Source: a virus. Taken from it: a stretch of 44,032 bases of DNA. Positions 25,167-33,183 of this stretch are shown here, piece after piece. The stretch's first letter is position 1. Every line of letters starts with the position of its first letter. The notes below the pieces were generated by a model, which saw only the letters and a list, made by a program, of their open reading frames with translations, made no database searches and was not told the origin of the DNA. The position numbers were made by a program, and so were the translations under genes. The stretch is from positions 1-44,032 of IMG/VR virus record IMGVR_UViG_3300025147_000022. One strand, given 5' to 3'.

Positions 25167-25173
25167 TTACTGT

Positions 25174-25617
25174 TTATTTTTGGATTGGATTTTCTAAAAA
25201 GTATTTCATCAAACCTGATAGTATACCTGGTATACAACTCTTTCCAATACCATATATTTCTTTTAATACCTGATGAATTTTATTTGGCTGCTTGCTGTGT
25301 TCTTTTAAATCACCTAATAAATTATTCAAATACTTTAGTTCTTCTTCTGAAAACTCATTACTATTTTTAGCTTGACCCATTGCTAAATCAATAACACTAT
25401 CAAATCCACTTACATTAATACCATTTAATCCATTTCCAAATACTTCTATTTTAGCCAAAGTGACATCGCTGTCATTTGGTACATCTAAATATATACCATT
25501 TTTACCATTATTTTTAGATGTGCTGTTAACTATCTTAATACTATCAATGTTACCTTTAAAATGAAACCCATCTCCACCGTTATTACCTGCAGAACAATCA
25601 TCCATATATATTGGCAT
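25174..25617 (-). CDS. Small beta-helix protein with helical C-terminal domain (moron)
   Basis: A 147-aa protein. Residues 5-75 are short beta-helix rungs with repeated N-N-G patterns: DDCSAGNNGGDGFHFKGNID, STSKNNGKNGIYLDVP, and VFGNGLNGINVSG. Residues 85-147 are helical (SEEELKYLNNLLGDLKEHSK then HQVLKEIYGIGKSCIPGILS and GLMKYFLENP). Stand-alone proteins of this architecture occur in accessory regions of many bacteria and have no known function that I can name. ATG at 25617 follows GGGAGG. Its own promoter and terminator mark it as a moron expressed independently of the lytic operon. Confidence 0.75.
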   Translation of the reverse strand: MPIYMDDCSAGNNGGDGFHFKGNIDSIKIVNSTSKNNGKNGIYLDVPNDSDVTLAKIEVFGNGLNGINVSGFDSVIDLAMGQAKNSNEFSEEELKYLNNLLGDLKEHSKQPNKIHQVLKEIYGIGKSCIPGILSGLMKYFLENPIQK

Positions 25618-25641
25618 AAATACACCCTCCCTTTCACCCAA

Positions 25642-25670
25642 ATAATACCACTTATAACCAATATTTGCAA
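25642..25670 (-). promoter_or_regulatory. Promoter of the beta-helix gene
   Basis: Minus strand TTGCAA (25665-25670), 17-base spacer, TATTAT (25642-25647), about 25 bases before the start codon at 25617. Confidence 0.6.
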
Positions 25671-25764
25671 TAGGCTTGTACTAAAAGAGGCACCCAGTCT
25701 TTAACAACCAAATGCCTTTTTGCATTGAGGAGTATTAATGAGGTTCCCTCTGGGGAAGAGGGAA

Positions 25765-25835
25765 TGGAATTGGCAGGAGTCGAACCCACATCCGTTGTCA
25801 TACGATACATGCTCTGCCCATTGAGCTACAATCCC
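25765..25835 (-). tRNA. tRNA-like gene with abnormal anticodon arm (isotype not assignable)
   Basis: Acceptor arms GGGATTG and CAATTCC pair over seven bases; the D arm GCTC-AATGGGCA-GAGC and T arm GTGGG-TTCGACT-CCTGC are normal. The 20 bases between the D and T arms (TGTATCGTATGACAACGGAT) do not form a standard 5-bp stem with a seven-base loop and leave only about three bases for the variable loop. No CCA is encoded. It may be a degenerate phage tRNA or a tRNA mimic. Confidence 0.5.
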
Positions 25836-25966
25836 AGATGTTTTTCATGTTAACGTACACGAAAAACTATACTAATAAAAACTAAACGAATTCATTAAAG
25901 AATGAATTAAACTACACTTTCTTTTCGGGAAAGGCCGAACAAAGAAGTATGAAGAAAATCGCCTCT

Positions 25967-26037
25967 TGGACATTATCGGACTCGAACCGATGTTTCAGGA
26001 TTTGCTATCCTCGTTCTACCAACTGAACTAAATATCC
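25967..26037 (-). tRNA. tRNA-like gene, possible tRNA-Cys(GCA), odd anticodon loop
   Basis: Acceptor GGATATT/AATGTCC (one G-U), D arm GTTC-AGTTGGTA-GAAC, T arm ATCGG-TTCGAGT-CCGAT are all good. The anticodon hairpin AGGA-TAGCAAA-TCCT has a four-pair stem; with this loop the anticodon would be GCA, but position 33 is A where almost all tRNAs have U. Total length is 71 including the discriminator, identical to the neighbour. No CCA encoded. Confidence 0.6.
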
Positions 26038-26302
26038 ACGCAACATGTAAGACAGTTGCCAGCAATAGTCATTTTATTTTTAAGTGGTGAGTACTATAGG
26101 ACATTCCACTCTGCATGCGGTGTTTGAAACTCCTTGAACTATCCGCTAAAGTTTTCACTGTTTGTTACAGCTTTATGGTCGTCACCATAAGAAGTCATAT
26201 TGGTCGAATTACCGTGCAGTCGATAACTTATAATTTTTTATTTTTGCATCCTAACAATAACATAAACATTGTGTATCATTCTATACCATGATAATTTTTA
26301 GT

Positions 26303-26527
26303 TTAGTTGCCATATATTTTTTGATAATCTTCTTCATTGCAAACAAAATTATCACACACTTGACAATACAATCTTTTACCGCCATCTTTATAGGCAAAAT
26401 CCATATTTTCTTCAATATTTCCATTAAAATCATAAAAATTTTTGACATCTCGAAGTGAATATTTTGCATATAATCCGTTGGTTCTACCACAATGCGGACA
26501 TCTTCTTTCTCTATAATCCTTATTCAT
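26303..26527 (-). CDS. Small zinc-ribbon protein
   Basis: A 74-aa protein: ERRCPHCGRTNGLYAKYS and KRLYCQVCDNFVCNEEDYQK give two CxxC pairs that form a zinc ribbon of the kind seen in small phage regulators. It directly follows the late regulator gene. Start ATG at 26527 lacks a strong ribosome site, so expression may depend on coupling. Function unknown. Confidence 0.68.
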   Translation of the reverse strand: MNKDYRERRCPHCGRTNGLYAKYSLRDVKNFYDFNGNIEENMDFAYKDGGKRLYCQVCDNFVCNEEDYQKIYGN

Positions 26528-26550
26528 ATGATACCACTTCCATCCTCGAC

Positions 26551-26976
26551 TTAATTTACCATCTTAAAATTTCTCAATGCCATGCCATGGTATCTATGTG
26601 TCTGCATCCAACTGTAATCAATCTCAACACATATATTCTCCCAGGGCTTAAACTCTATGTACCGCTTATGGAGAATACTGCTCTCAATCCCATCGGGCAT
26701 ATCAGCTATACGGATTTCAATTTCAATTCTTTTCTTCATGCAATCAGCTTTCATCTGAATAATCTTTGTAAATACCACTTCAAGCTGAACCATGTAATCC
26801 GATAAATCAGTCTGCTTATTTCCCATTGGCATATCTGTGATTGACTGCACCTTAGCTGACTCTGCAGCAATTCGGAGTGATTGTATTTGCTCTTCCAGGG
26901 ATCTCAATTTCTTACACAGATTTTTATAGCTATTCAGGTATTCCTTTTTCTGTTCATTCTGTTCTTTCTCGGTCAA
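26551..26976 (-). CDS. Sigma-like late regulator (DUF1492/ArpU-type)
   Basis: A 141-aa protein: N-terminal coiled coil (KKLRSLEEQIQSLRIAAES), conserved SITDMPMGNKQTDLSDYMVQ, a helix of Lys/Met-rich sequence, and a sigma region-4-like HTH at the end (SSILHKRYIEFKPWENICVE then WMQTHRYHGMALRNF). Proteins of this type switch on phage late genes just upstream of the terminase. TTG start at 26976 behind GGTGATG. Position just before packaging genes supports the role. Confidence 0.8.
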   Translation of the reverse strand: MTEKEQNEQKKEYLNSYKNLCKKLRSLEEQIQSLRIAAESAKVQSITDMPMGNKQTDLSDYMVQLEVVFTKIIQMKADCMKKRIEIEIRIADMPDGIESSILHKRYIEFKPWENICVEIDYSWMQTHRYHGMALRNFKMVN

Positions 26977-26992
26977 TCACATCACCGTCCTT

Positions 26993-27163
26993 TTATGCAT
27001 CTTTACATTGGCCTGCCATAAAGTGTTCTCTGCCACAACAATATACAGTCTCAGTCACTCCTTTTTGCTTACGCTTATATTTATATGGCCATGTGTCTCT
27101 AGTAACTCGTCCAGTAAGTAGTATTTCTTTGCCACATACTCTGCATTTAACACTATCCTTTAT
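26993..27163 (-). CDS. Small Cys-rich zinc protein (56 aa) without a standard start codon
   Basis: A frame with KDSVKCRVCGKEILLTGRVT then RDTWPYKYKRKQKGVTETVY and CCGREHFMAGQCKDA. Cys7, Cys10, Cys42/43, His47 and Cys53 suggest a zinc site, so it looks like a complete protein. Between the previous in-frame stop and this segment there is no ATG, GTG, TTG or CTG; ATA at 27163-27161 stands where Met is expected, four bases after the TGA of the upstream gene. It may start at ATA by coupled reinitiation, or the start has mutated. Confidence 0.5.
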   Translation of the reverse strand: MKDSVKCRVCGKEILLTGRVTRDTWPYKYKRKQKGVTETVYCCGREHFMAGQCKDA

Positions 27164-27167
27164 CTGC

Positions 27168-27821
27168 TCAGGGACGCTCCTTTCGTTTCTGCTCTACGAT
27201 AGAGTCACGGAAGCCATCTGCCTTAATAAATGCCTTACGACTCAATTTGTTATTTGATATAAAATTATTTACCTTAGATTTATTTACACCAAAGTAATCA
27301 GCAATTTCATGCATATTCTTATTCTCTTCATGATACATTTTACTTACCGCTTCAACTGTCATTTCTGGATACTTAACCGGCTCTAGCTTCTTCTTAATTG
27401 TACTCGCTTCCATATCTTTCACAGCTGCTTCGAATTCCAGATTAATTACAGCTGCTTTCTTAACTACCGGAACGCTCTCCTTAATCTTCTGTTCCTCCTG
27501 GATCAGTTTCTCGGCTATCTTCTCCTCGAGTAAATCAATCTTTGCTTCCACTGGTCCAACACCAAGTAATCTCTCTAGCTCTGCAGTCTTATCTTTCTGG
27601 GCCAGGGTAATTGCATCTAAAACTGTAGCTTTTATTTCTTGCATCTTCTCCGGACTAAGAACTCTGATAAAAGTCGTACCGTGTCCCTCCACGTAAAAAC
27701 ATACATCACCTATTTTAGCCTCTGATACAACACCCTCGAATTCCTCTACTTCACCCATTAACTTATTGATAATAACTACATGGCTATTTGCCTGCTCTAA
27801 TAATTCTTTACTGTTCATCAT
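27168..27821 (-). CDS. Hypothetical phage protein with C-terminal HTH
   Basis: A 217-aa protein. The N-terminal half contains beta strands (VCFYVEGHGTTFIRVLSPEK) and a coiled region; the C-terminal 60 residues (PEMTVEAVSKMYHEENKNMH then EIADYFGVNKSKVNNFISNN) are an HTH of the resolvase/homeodomain-like type. It probably binds DNA. ATG behind AGGAGGAAAACGAT. Family not recognised. Confidence 0.75.
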   Translation of the reverse strand: MMNSKELLEQANSHVVIINKLMGEVEEFEGVVSEAKIGDVCFYVEGHGTTFIRVLSPEKMQEIKATVLDAITLAQKDKTAELERLLGVGPVEAKIDLLEEKIAEKLIQEEQKIKESVPVVKKAAVINLEFEAAVKDMEASTIKKKLEPVKYPEMTVEAVSKMYHEENKNMHEIADYFGVNKSKVNNFISNNKLSRKAFIKADGFRDSIVEQKRKERP

Positions 27822-27853
27822 ATCGTTTTCCTCCTCAAATTTAGTTTAGTTAA

Positions 27854-28177
27854 CTACTGCTCTATACCGTCCCATATAAGGTTCACATTGCATAAAGGAC
27901 AATTTTCTGCTCCATATGTTATTTGATGTTTATCCCCCAATGCTTCACATATAGGGCAGATGTGCTTAACGTATCTTGGTTGTATCGAGTAATGAAGAGT
28001 CAGGGGCTTGATTTTGACTGTTCTCTTATAACTCAATTCTTCATCTGCTACATCGCCCTCTATTACAGTTGGCTGATAATCTAACGTAGGATGAAGATAT
28101 CTGGTACGCATTCCATCTGTTTCAAGCAACCAATTAGGTGTATTCTCTTTCATTCTATCTGCATCAATCAATCTCAT
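27854..28177 (-). CDS. Hypothetical zinc-ribbon protein
   Basis: A 107-aa protein beginning MRLIDADRMKENTPNWLLET, a phage 'RLIDAD' type start, with two CxxC pairs near the end (VKHICPICEALGDKH and ENCPLCNVNLIWD). ATG at 28177 follows GGAAG; the longer frame to 28213 overlaps the upstream gene. Function unknown. Confidence 0.7.
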   Translation of the reverse strand: MRLIDADRMKENTPNWLLETDGMRTRYLHPTLDYQPTVIEGDVADEELSYKRTVKIKPLTLHYSIQPRYVKHICPICEALGDKHQITYGAENCPLCNVNLIWDGIEQ

Positions 28178-28205
28178 AAGTCGTCTTCCTTTCCCAAATC
28201 TTAAT

Positions 28206-28577
28206 TTAATCAAATGTTATCCTCAACCCTAACTCATCTCTGATCCGTTCAATCATCTCCGTTGTATCACCATTATTCCGACAAACATCCTCAACCTTTT
28301 TATCAAAGGTCTCCTTGAATTTCTTCGCCTGCATCTTTCCCATTCCGAATTCATCTGCCAGGGTAATCAGAGATACTGCAATCGCCATCTGAGTAGCATG
28401 AAATTCCATCTTATGTACCGCTTGTTCCACTTCAGTTTTAGATAACGTAGTGGATACTCCGGATATGTTTCGATACTTGATTTCTTTCTCCAGGGCTTCA
28501 ATGCCACCTTTTCGGACAATGTCTAATGCCAACACTAATCCTTGGTTGCGGCCTTGCATCAGGTCATTTACTTTCAC
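28206..28577 (-). CDS. Hypothetical helical phage protein
   Basis: A 123-aa helical protein (MQGRNQGLVLALDIVRKGGI, EQAVHKMEFHATQMAIAVSL, and MGKMQAKKFKETFDKKVEDV). GTG start overlapping the upstream stop (GTGA). Similar proteins occur in the replication region of clostridial phages. No function known to me. Confidence 0.72.
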   Translation of the reverse strand: MKVNDLMQGRNQGLVLALDIVRKGGIEALEKEIKYRNISGVSTTLSKTEVEQAVHKMEFHATQMAIAVSLITLADEFGMGKMQAKKFKETFDKKVEDVCRNNGDTTEMIERIRDELGLRITFD

Positions 28578-29026
28578 TTCATTGCCCCCTCTGCTTCGGC
28601 TTGAGTAAGAAATACTGTTTTCCCAAAATTATAAGATACTCGGTTCCATCCGTTTCCATGTACAACCAAATTCTTGTCTTCAAAATCAAACCACTCCACA
28701 TTTACTTTACTTACTTTGTTTTGTGTTAAGATATAGACCTCATCCCCAACTTTACAAGGCAATCTAACAATCAACCCTTGCCCCTCTAACAACTTGATTT
28801 CACCTAATGTTGCTGTTGCCTTAATTGCATTATTCTGCCACTCTGTCAACTCGGCCGATAATCTACCATTCTCCTCTAGCAGCTTTGCACATTGGATATG
28901 CTCGAAATCGTTTTGCTGCTTTTCAAGTGCTTCGATTGCAGCATTTTCATAGGTCTGTACTTGATCAGCCAACATCATTGCTTTACGAGATTTAAAATAG
29001 TTCAAGGCTTTTTCAGTATCATTCAT
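28574..29026 (-). CDS. Hypothetical phage protein (coiled coil plus SH3-like end)
   Basis: A 150-aa protein. Residues 1-75 form a coiled coil (YENAAIEALEKQQNDFEHIQ); the C-terminal part GLIVRLPCKVGDEVYILTQN through VSYNFGKTVFLTQAEAE is a common phage module ('VYxI...v.w..G.tVFLTREEAE'). It overlaps both neighbours. Function unknown. Confidence 0.75.
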   Translation of the reverse strand: MNDTEKALNYFKSRKAMMLADQVQTYENAAIEALEKQQNDFEHIQCAKLLEENGRLSAELTEWQNNAIKATATLGEIKLLEGQGLIVRLPCKVGDEVYILTQNKVSKVNVEWFDFEDKNLVVHGNGWNRVSYNFGKTVFLTQAEAEGAMK

Positions 29027-29315
29027 TAGGCTCCTCCGTTTCCACTATTTCACTTATCTTCTTTCCGCAAAACGGACAGTACTCAAAATCATTATCTTTT
29101 GGATTTCCATCAGTCAAAACAAGCAGATTAGCACATCCACTGCACTCCCATACACCGCCGTCCTCTTCGTACAAAGAATATGTACATTCTTTCTGCTCGA
29201 CTAGGATATAATTTCTTGCTAGATTTAATCCCATCGTTACACCATTTGAATAATCAGTGTTGTATTTTTCCTGTAATTCTATCTGCTTATCAATCTTCTT
29301 CAATACTTCATCCAC
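29019..29315 (-). CDS. Hypothetical zinc-ribbon protein
   Basis: A 98-aa protein, GTG start behind AAGGAGG. Residues 50-90 contain WECSGCANLLVLTDGNP and EYCPFCGKKISE, two CxxC knuckles. The N-terminus is helical. Function unknown; part of the middle operon. Confidence 0.72.
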   Translation of the reverse strand: MDEVLKKIDKQIELQEKYNTDYSNGVTMGLNLARNYILVEQKECTYSLYEEDGGVWECSGCANLLVLTDGNPKDNDFEYCPFCGKKISEIVETEEPNE

Positions 29316-29328
29316 TTTAACAACCTCC

Positions 29329-30093
29329 TTACTTTTTCTGAACCTCTTTCAGATAATCAATCAGAGCTGATTTATTAGTTTCGCAGTCCCTAAAATGCTT
29401 TTCCGGTTTCAACAGGTAGTACTCTTCTTTGCCCCAGCCATCTTTGAATCTATCCTCATATTTTTCGCCGATAGCCTTATAGTCAAACAATCTCGAATAA
29501 TACACTTTGACCACCATACTGGCATTGTCAGATAAATCATAGCGATAATAACGCTCTTCTGTTTCCTTTGTCTCAATCCATACTGGCCAGGTCTCATAGG
29601 CATCTACAAAAGCTGTGCGTTGGTCGTTATTTTTGAGGATTGGCAGCTCTGGTTGTATTGGATTAAGTTCTGGCTCTTTCACTACAACTGGTTTCTTTTT
29701 TAGTTCCTTATCGAGAAGGACAATTGCATCGTAACGCATCTTTGATTTTCTTCTTCCAAGGGCAGTATCATTATTCTTTCGATACAACTCAACATATTCC
29801 GTCAGCTTATCAAGTTCGTCGTCTACATCGCGCCATGTGTAATGCTCCGGGTCGATTGTTTCAAGTTCTTCATCCTCTTCTTTATCTTCCGGCTCAGTCT
29901 GGATGATATCGGCTTGTACCACTTCTTTGAAAAGTACATTATCTCTGGCATACTTTAGATAGTATCCAATAACCACAAAACACCTAGTAGCATTATTAAG
30001 ATTAGCTTTTATAAATACTTTTACATCATCATACTGTAGATTTTTGTACCATTCTGGGTTACTATTCATTAATTCTTGTAGTTCCTCATTCAC
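29329..30093 (-). CDS. Hypothetical phage protein, conserved C-terminal domain
   Basis: A 254-aa protein, GTG start behind AAGGAGG. N-terminal half has NATRCFVVIGYYLKYARDNV, like phage proteins related to DUF3102, then an acidic linker (EPEDKEEDEELETIDPEHYT). The C-terminal 90 residues (DNASMVVKVYYSRLFDYKAI, WGKEEYYLLKPEKHFRDCET then NKSALIDYLKEVQ) are a domain repeatedly seen in clostridial prophages. Probably DNA metabolism related; not established. Confidence 0.75.
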   Translation of the reverse strand: MNEELQELMNSNPEWYKNLQYDDVKVFIKANLNNATRCFVVIGYYLKYARDNVLFKEVVQADIIQTEPEDKEEDEELETIDPEHYTWRDVDDELDKLTEYVELYRKNNDTALGRRKSKMRYDAIVLLDKELKKKPVVVKEPELNPIQPELPILKNNDQRTAFVDAYETWPVWIETKETEERYYRYDLSDNASMVVKVYYSRLFDYKAIGEKYEDRFKDGWGKEEYYLLKPEKHFRDCETNKSALIDYLKEVQKK

Positions 30094-30288
30094 TTAAACC
30101 CCTCCTTGCTTCGATAATTTACCATTAGCTTTACTCCAACAGTTTTTATGTACGAACACATCATGCTTAGCTCTAGTTTTCGTATAATGAAATTCATTAT
30201 TCTCTGCTTGTAGGTCTGATATGATATCTTTGCAGATGTCACATCGTTTTCCTTTAGCTAGATTAATTAGGCTTTTCGTGTATTCCAA
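30094..30288 (-). CDS. Small zinc-finger-like protein (64 aa, TTG start)
   Basis: (M)EYTKSLINLAKGKRCDICKD then FHYTKTRAKHDVFVHKNCW. Cys-x2-Cys with later His and Cys suggests zinc binding. TTG at 30288 lies nine bases after GAAGGAGG. A longer frame reaching to 30372 overlaps the upstream gene and has no ribosome site. Confidence 0.65.
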   Translation of the reverse strand: MEYTKSLINLAKGKRCDICKDIISDLQAENNEFHYTKTRAKHDVFVHKNCWSKANGKLSKQGGV

Positions 30289-30523
30289 CGATTTTAACCT
30301 CCTTCGACTTAAATTCACTCTCGATACATTTGACCAATTCAAGTAATATCTGCTGACACAAGTCACAATCATATATTTGATTGATATCCCTCATCTCCTG
30401 GGCTACCTTTACCCAATCGTCTGGATTAGATAGGTCTTTCCACTTCGTATAAAACAGATATGTGTATTTGAATATGTCCTTTACCTCTACTGGTGATGGT
30501 ATCTTTTTATCTAAATCAGCCAT
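30263..30523 (-). CDS. Hypothetical phage protein
   Basis: An 86-aa protein, MADLDKKIPSPVEVKDIFKY and ending ESEFKSKEVKIVGIHEKP. It is the first gene downstream of the candidate origin and heads the middle operon. No motif beyond a CDLC pair (residues 53-56). Confidence 0.7.
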   Translation of the reverse strand: MADLDKKIPSPVEVKDIFKYTYLFYTKWKDLSNPDDWVKVAQEMRDINQIYDCDLCQQILLELVKCIESEFKSKEVKIVGIHEKPN

Positions 30524-30545
30524 AAATAATCCTCTTTTCTGCTCC

Positions 30546-30770
30546 GGTTACAATTTTTAACCCCTTGGTTACACTTTTTACCCTATTGGTTACAGTCATT
30601 TGTAACCGAAGAATGTAGTGTTTTCTAAGGCTATCGGTCACGGTTACAAAGTTACAACTTTTTTCACCCCTCTTACGCGCGAGGAAAAATCGTAATATTC
30701 GGATTTTATTTTTCATTTCACAGGGTACCTATTTTCCTTGTAACTTTGTAACTTTGTAACTTTGTAACTT
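30546..30770. repeat. Iteron-like repeats, candidate replication origin
   Basis: GGTTACA repeats begin at 30546, 30567 and 30588, exactly 21 bases apart (two helical turns), each followed by a T-rich stretch. GGTCAC/GGTTACA/GTTACAA copies follow at 30636-30656. At 30739-30770 TGTAACTT is repeated four times in tandem with period 8. The repeats lie directly downstream of the primase/helicase genes, where many phages place ori. The frame at 30516-30716 is a translation of these repeats and is not listed as a gene. Confidence 0.65.
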
Positions 30771-32690
30771 TTACTTAAATGGCAACTCTTCTTGTTGTGG
30801 GATTTTCATAAATCCATCTTCATCAAGCTCCGGCTTAGAATCCACTTGTTCTGCATTATCGAGTTTAAGGAAAATACATCTACTTGCTTTACCACCTAGT
30901 TTTTTGACCTTAGGCTCTGTACCAAACTTGAGAAGATTATTCTTATCTGCCCAACTGAGAAAAGCTTTACCAGAGAAACTGCCTCTATCACACATTTCCT
31001 TGAATATATTGTTATGTATAACCGCATATCCATTCTCAATAGTTCCCCATATTTCACCTTTATATGTTCCGAAATCTGGTACAAAATTATTTCTATGAAC
31101 TGCAATATCCGATAGTACAAAGTCATAAGCTCTTTCATTCTCGGAAACTTCGCCTTTGTTCTTTAATATGTCAACGCAGGTGTCAAAATCAAGATAAATT
31201 CCATCCTCGAATATGTAATCCGTCGCTATTTTATCAGCCGTTAAAAGGATACTCATTGGTAAAACTTGCTTTTCCTCTTTCTCTACTTCCAACTCTTTAG
31301 CCTTATCTAATATCCTCTTTGAAAAATCTTGTTGTATCTTCTTAATTTGTCCCATTCCAAGCTGATTTACAGTGTCTATAAATATCTGCCCCGCAAAGCC
31401 ATAGTTGTTTTTAATAAGTTCTGCTATTTCTCCGCCCTCAGCTGATGTAAACATATATCCATCTTCCATTTCAACTTCTATAATTCGGTTTATTGCTCCG
31501 CCTTGCATCGTTTCACTGATCAAGGAATGCTCGCTGTTAGTAACAATGACATTCTTCCAATAACGCTGCCTCTGTAGTCCTAGGTTGACCGTTGCCCTAT
31601 CTTTACCACCGCCATTACATAAGTTGTACACATACTCTGAAAAATCATCCTTAAGCTTTTTTTGAAGTTGCGATAAATCATCTATCATTAAAGGAAAGTG
31701 ATTAAGAAAATCCAACCTTATTTCTACTGATGCAGGAGTACCGTTTGCTTTAACCCAATACTTTCCTTCCTCTGGATTAGCCCATACTGATGTAGCAATC
31801 ATAAGTGCAACTGTTTTACCTTTACCGGTCTCTCCATATAAATTAATTATAAATGGCAGTGCATTCAGCTTATGAAGCAATGGACTGGCGAAGGATCCAG
31901 CCAGGTATAATCTCGTTTCAATTCGATTTCCTTTTCTGATTTTTTTAATCAAATCAAGCCATTTTTCATAGCTTCCATATTCAACAATGCTGCTAAATGT
32001 ACTTTTAAAGTTTTCATCTCCATCGAATATTACCCCGGAGTCATACGGCATAAACACGTTATTAATCCATCCTAATTTAGATGTAGATATCTGTTCGGTA
32101 ATTGTGCTTGAATTGTAGCTTTTCATATCGGCTATATATTGTACTAGGGCTTTGGAATTTTCACTCGTAACTCCTATGCCGTATTTGGAAAGAGAGACAA
32201 TTTTATTTGCTGACGATATTGTCTCGTTGTCGACAATAATTTCTTTCCATCTTCCTTTCATTTGAAAGGCTAGTTTAACTTTTACATAATCGGTCTCAGC
32301 ATTAGTCAAAATTTGAATAGGCATAATCGGATGAGTGCAAGCAATTCTTTCGCCCAGATAAGTAAATGCGCTTATACCATTATCGTTGGCAATCCACATA
32401 CCGCAATTCATCTGCGGATAATCACCATAAAAATGTGTCATTCCATCATGCTCAACCTGGTTGAGAGGCTTTGTGCTGCTACCTTTTTCTAGCTTGGATT
32501 TTTCCTTCTTGTATGCACTTACGAGTTTTTCAAACTTCCCTTTAACCCCCAGTGTTTGAGCCTTGTCTATGAGCGTAAGGAGCATCCTGGCCTTGAATAC
32601 TTCATCTAGTTCTTCGAGTACTTCACATATAACGTCTTCTGATAAAATAGTCATAGCTGTCAAACTATCTATTTCTTGCAGTGTTATCAC
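30771..32690 (-). CDS. DUF927-type replicative helicase/primase-helicase
   Basis: A 639-aa protein. Residues 1-110 are unique; about 120-520 is DUF927/AAA+ with Walker A LYGETGKGKTVALMIATSVW, Walker B FPLMIDDLSQL, an arginine-rich ATVNLGLQRQRYWKNVIVTN, and C-terminal winged-helix region RAYDFVLSDIAVHRNNFVPD. It probably unwinds DNA at the phage origin, which lies right behind it. GTG start overlaps the primase stop (GTGA). The end (DEDGFMKIPQQEELPFK) resembles the acidic tip of the SSB tail. Confidence 0.87.
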   Translation of the reverse strand: MITLQEIDSLTAMTILSEDVICEVLEELDEVFKARMLLTLIDKAQTLGVKGKFEKLVSAYKKEKSKLEKGSSTKPLNQVEHDGMTHFYGDYPQMNCGMWIANDNGISAFTYLGERIACTHPIMPIQILTNAETDYVKVKLAFQMKGRWKEIIVDNETISSANKIVSLSKYGIGVTSENSKALVQYIADMKSYNSSTITEQISTSKLGWINNVFMPYDSGVIFDGDENFKSTFSSIVEYGSYEKWLDLIKKIRKGNRIETRLYLAGSFASPLLHKLNALPFIINLYGETGKGKTVALMIATSVWANPEEGKYWVKANGTPASVEIRLDFLNHFPLMIDDLSQLQKKLKDDFSEYVYNLCNGGGKDRATVNLGLQRQRYWKNVIVTNSEHSLISETMQGGAINRIIEVEMEDGYMFTSAEGGEIAELIKNNYGFAGQIFIDTVNQLGMGQIKKIQQDFSKRILDKAKELEVEKEEKQVLPMSILLTADKIATDYIFEDGIYLDFDTCVDILKNKGEVSENERAYDFVLSDIAVHRNNFVPDFGTYKGEIWGTIENGYAVIHNNIFKEMCDRGSFSGKAFLSWADKNNLLKFGTEPKVKKLGGKASRCIFLKLDNAEQVDSKPELDEDGFMKIPQQEELPFK

Positions 32691-33181
32691 CTCTTTTCAT
32701 CCTGTAATTCAAGTAAGTAAATCTGATACGGTAATTTATTCTGTACATAGCACCAGAGGTCTGAGTATGGTTCTGATGTCTTAATAATGTTTCTGTAGGC
32801 GGTTACGTATGCTCTAATTCGCCTTAATTCAACATCAATCTTGTGTTGTCTGATATTCCTGTCTTCTCGCTCCTTAATGGCTGATTTAGCCTTTCTGATA
32901 GCTGTAAAACTTGGTTTTTCTGTTCCACCCAGTAGTTCGAAGGCTGTCCAGAAATCGCAATACTCGAAATGCATTGTGATATCAAAAATATCCATACTCT
33001 TATCGCAAACGAAGCAGCGACAGCCTGTTTTGAATACTTTCATGTTGTAATCCTTTCCATCATGGCAAAAGCCCTGGCATCGGTTTCCTCTTACTTTTAC
33101 ACCATACCGAGAAAGTATATCCGGAACTGATATTGTCGCTCGTAATGCTTCTTTTCTTTCTTCAATTTCTTCCCTGGTCAA
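32687..33181 (-). CDS. CHC2 zinc-finger primase domain protein
   Basis: A 164-aa protein. SVPDILSRYGVKVRGNRCQG, then FCHDGKDYNMKV and CRCFVCDKSMDIFDITMHFE form the DnaG-like CHC2 zinc finger that recognises priming sites. The TOPRIM catalytic part is absent, so priming probably needs the adjacent DUF927 protein or host primase. TTG start behind GGTGGTGAG. Confidence 0.85.
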   Translation of the reverse strand: MTREEIEERKEALRATISVPDILSRYGVKVRGNRCQGFCHDGKDYNMKVFKTGCRCFVCDKSMDIFDITMHFEYCDFWTAFELLGGTEKPSFTAIRKAKSAIKEREDRNIRQHKIDVELRRIRAYVTAYRNIIKTSEPYSDLWCYVQNKLPYQIYLLELQDEKR

Positions 33182-33183
33182 AT

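Larger units (their letters stand above)
25671..26302. other. Non-coding stretch with tRNA-like genes and hairpins
   Basis: About 630 bases with no credible protein. It holds two tRNA-like genes (25765-25835 and 25967-26037), a CCCTCT/AGAGGG hairpin (25746-25762) beside the first one, and a perfect TTATGGT-CGTC-ACCATAA hairpin (26173-26190). The 26040-26170 part shows only weak short inverted repeats. It separates middle genes from the moron region. Confidence 0.6.

Noticed and set aside
26040-26230. A third tRNA gene
   Set aside because: Short inverted repeats exist but no T-arm TTCGANT or acceptor pairing could be assembled.
30516-30716. 66-aa open frame across the GGTTACA repeats
   Set aside because: It is a translation of the repeat array, has no ribosome site and an implausible composition; the region fits an origin better.
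30738-30770. Possible CRISPR-like tandem repeat
   Set aside because: Unit is only 8 bases with no spacers; no CRISPR array or cas gene seen anywhere in the window.
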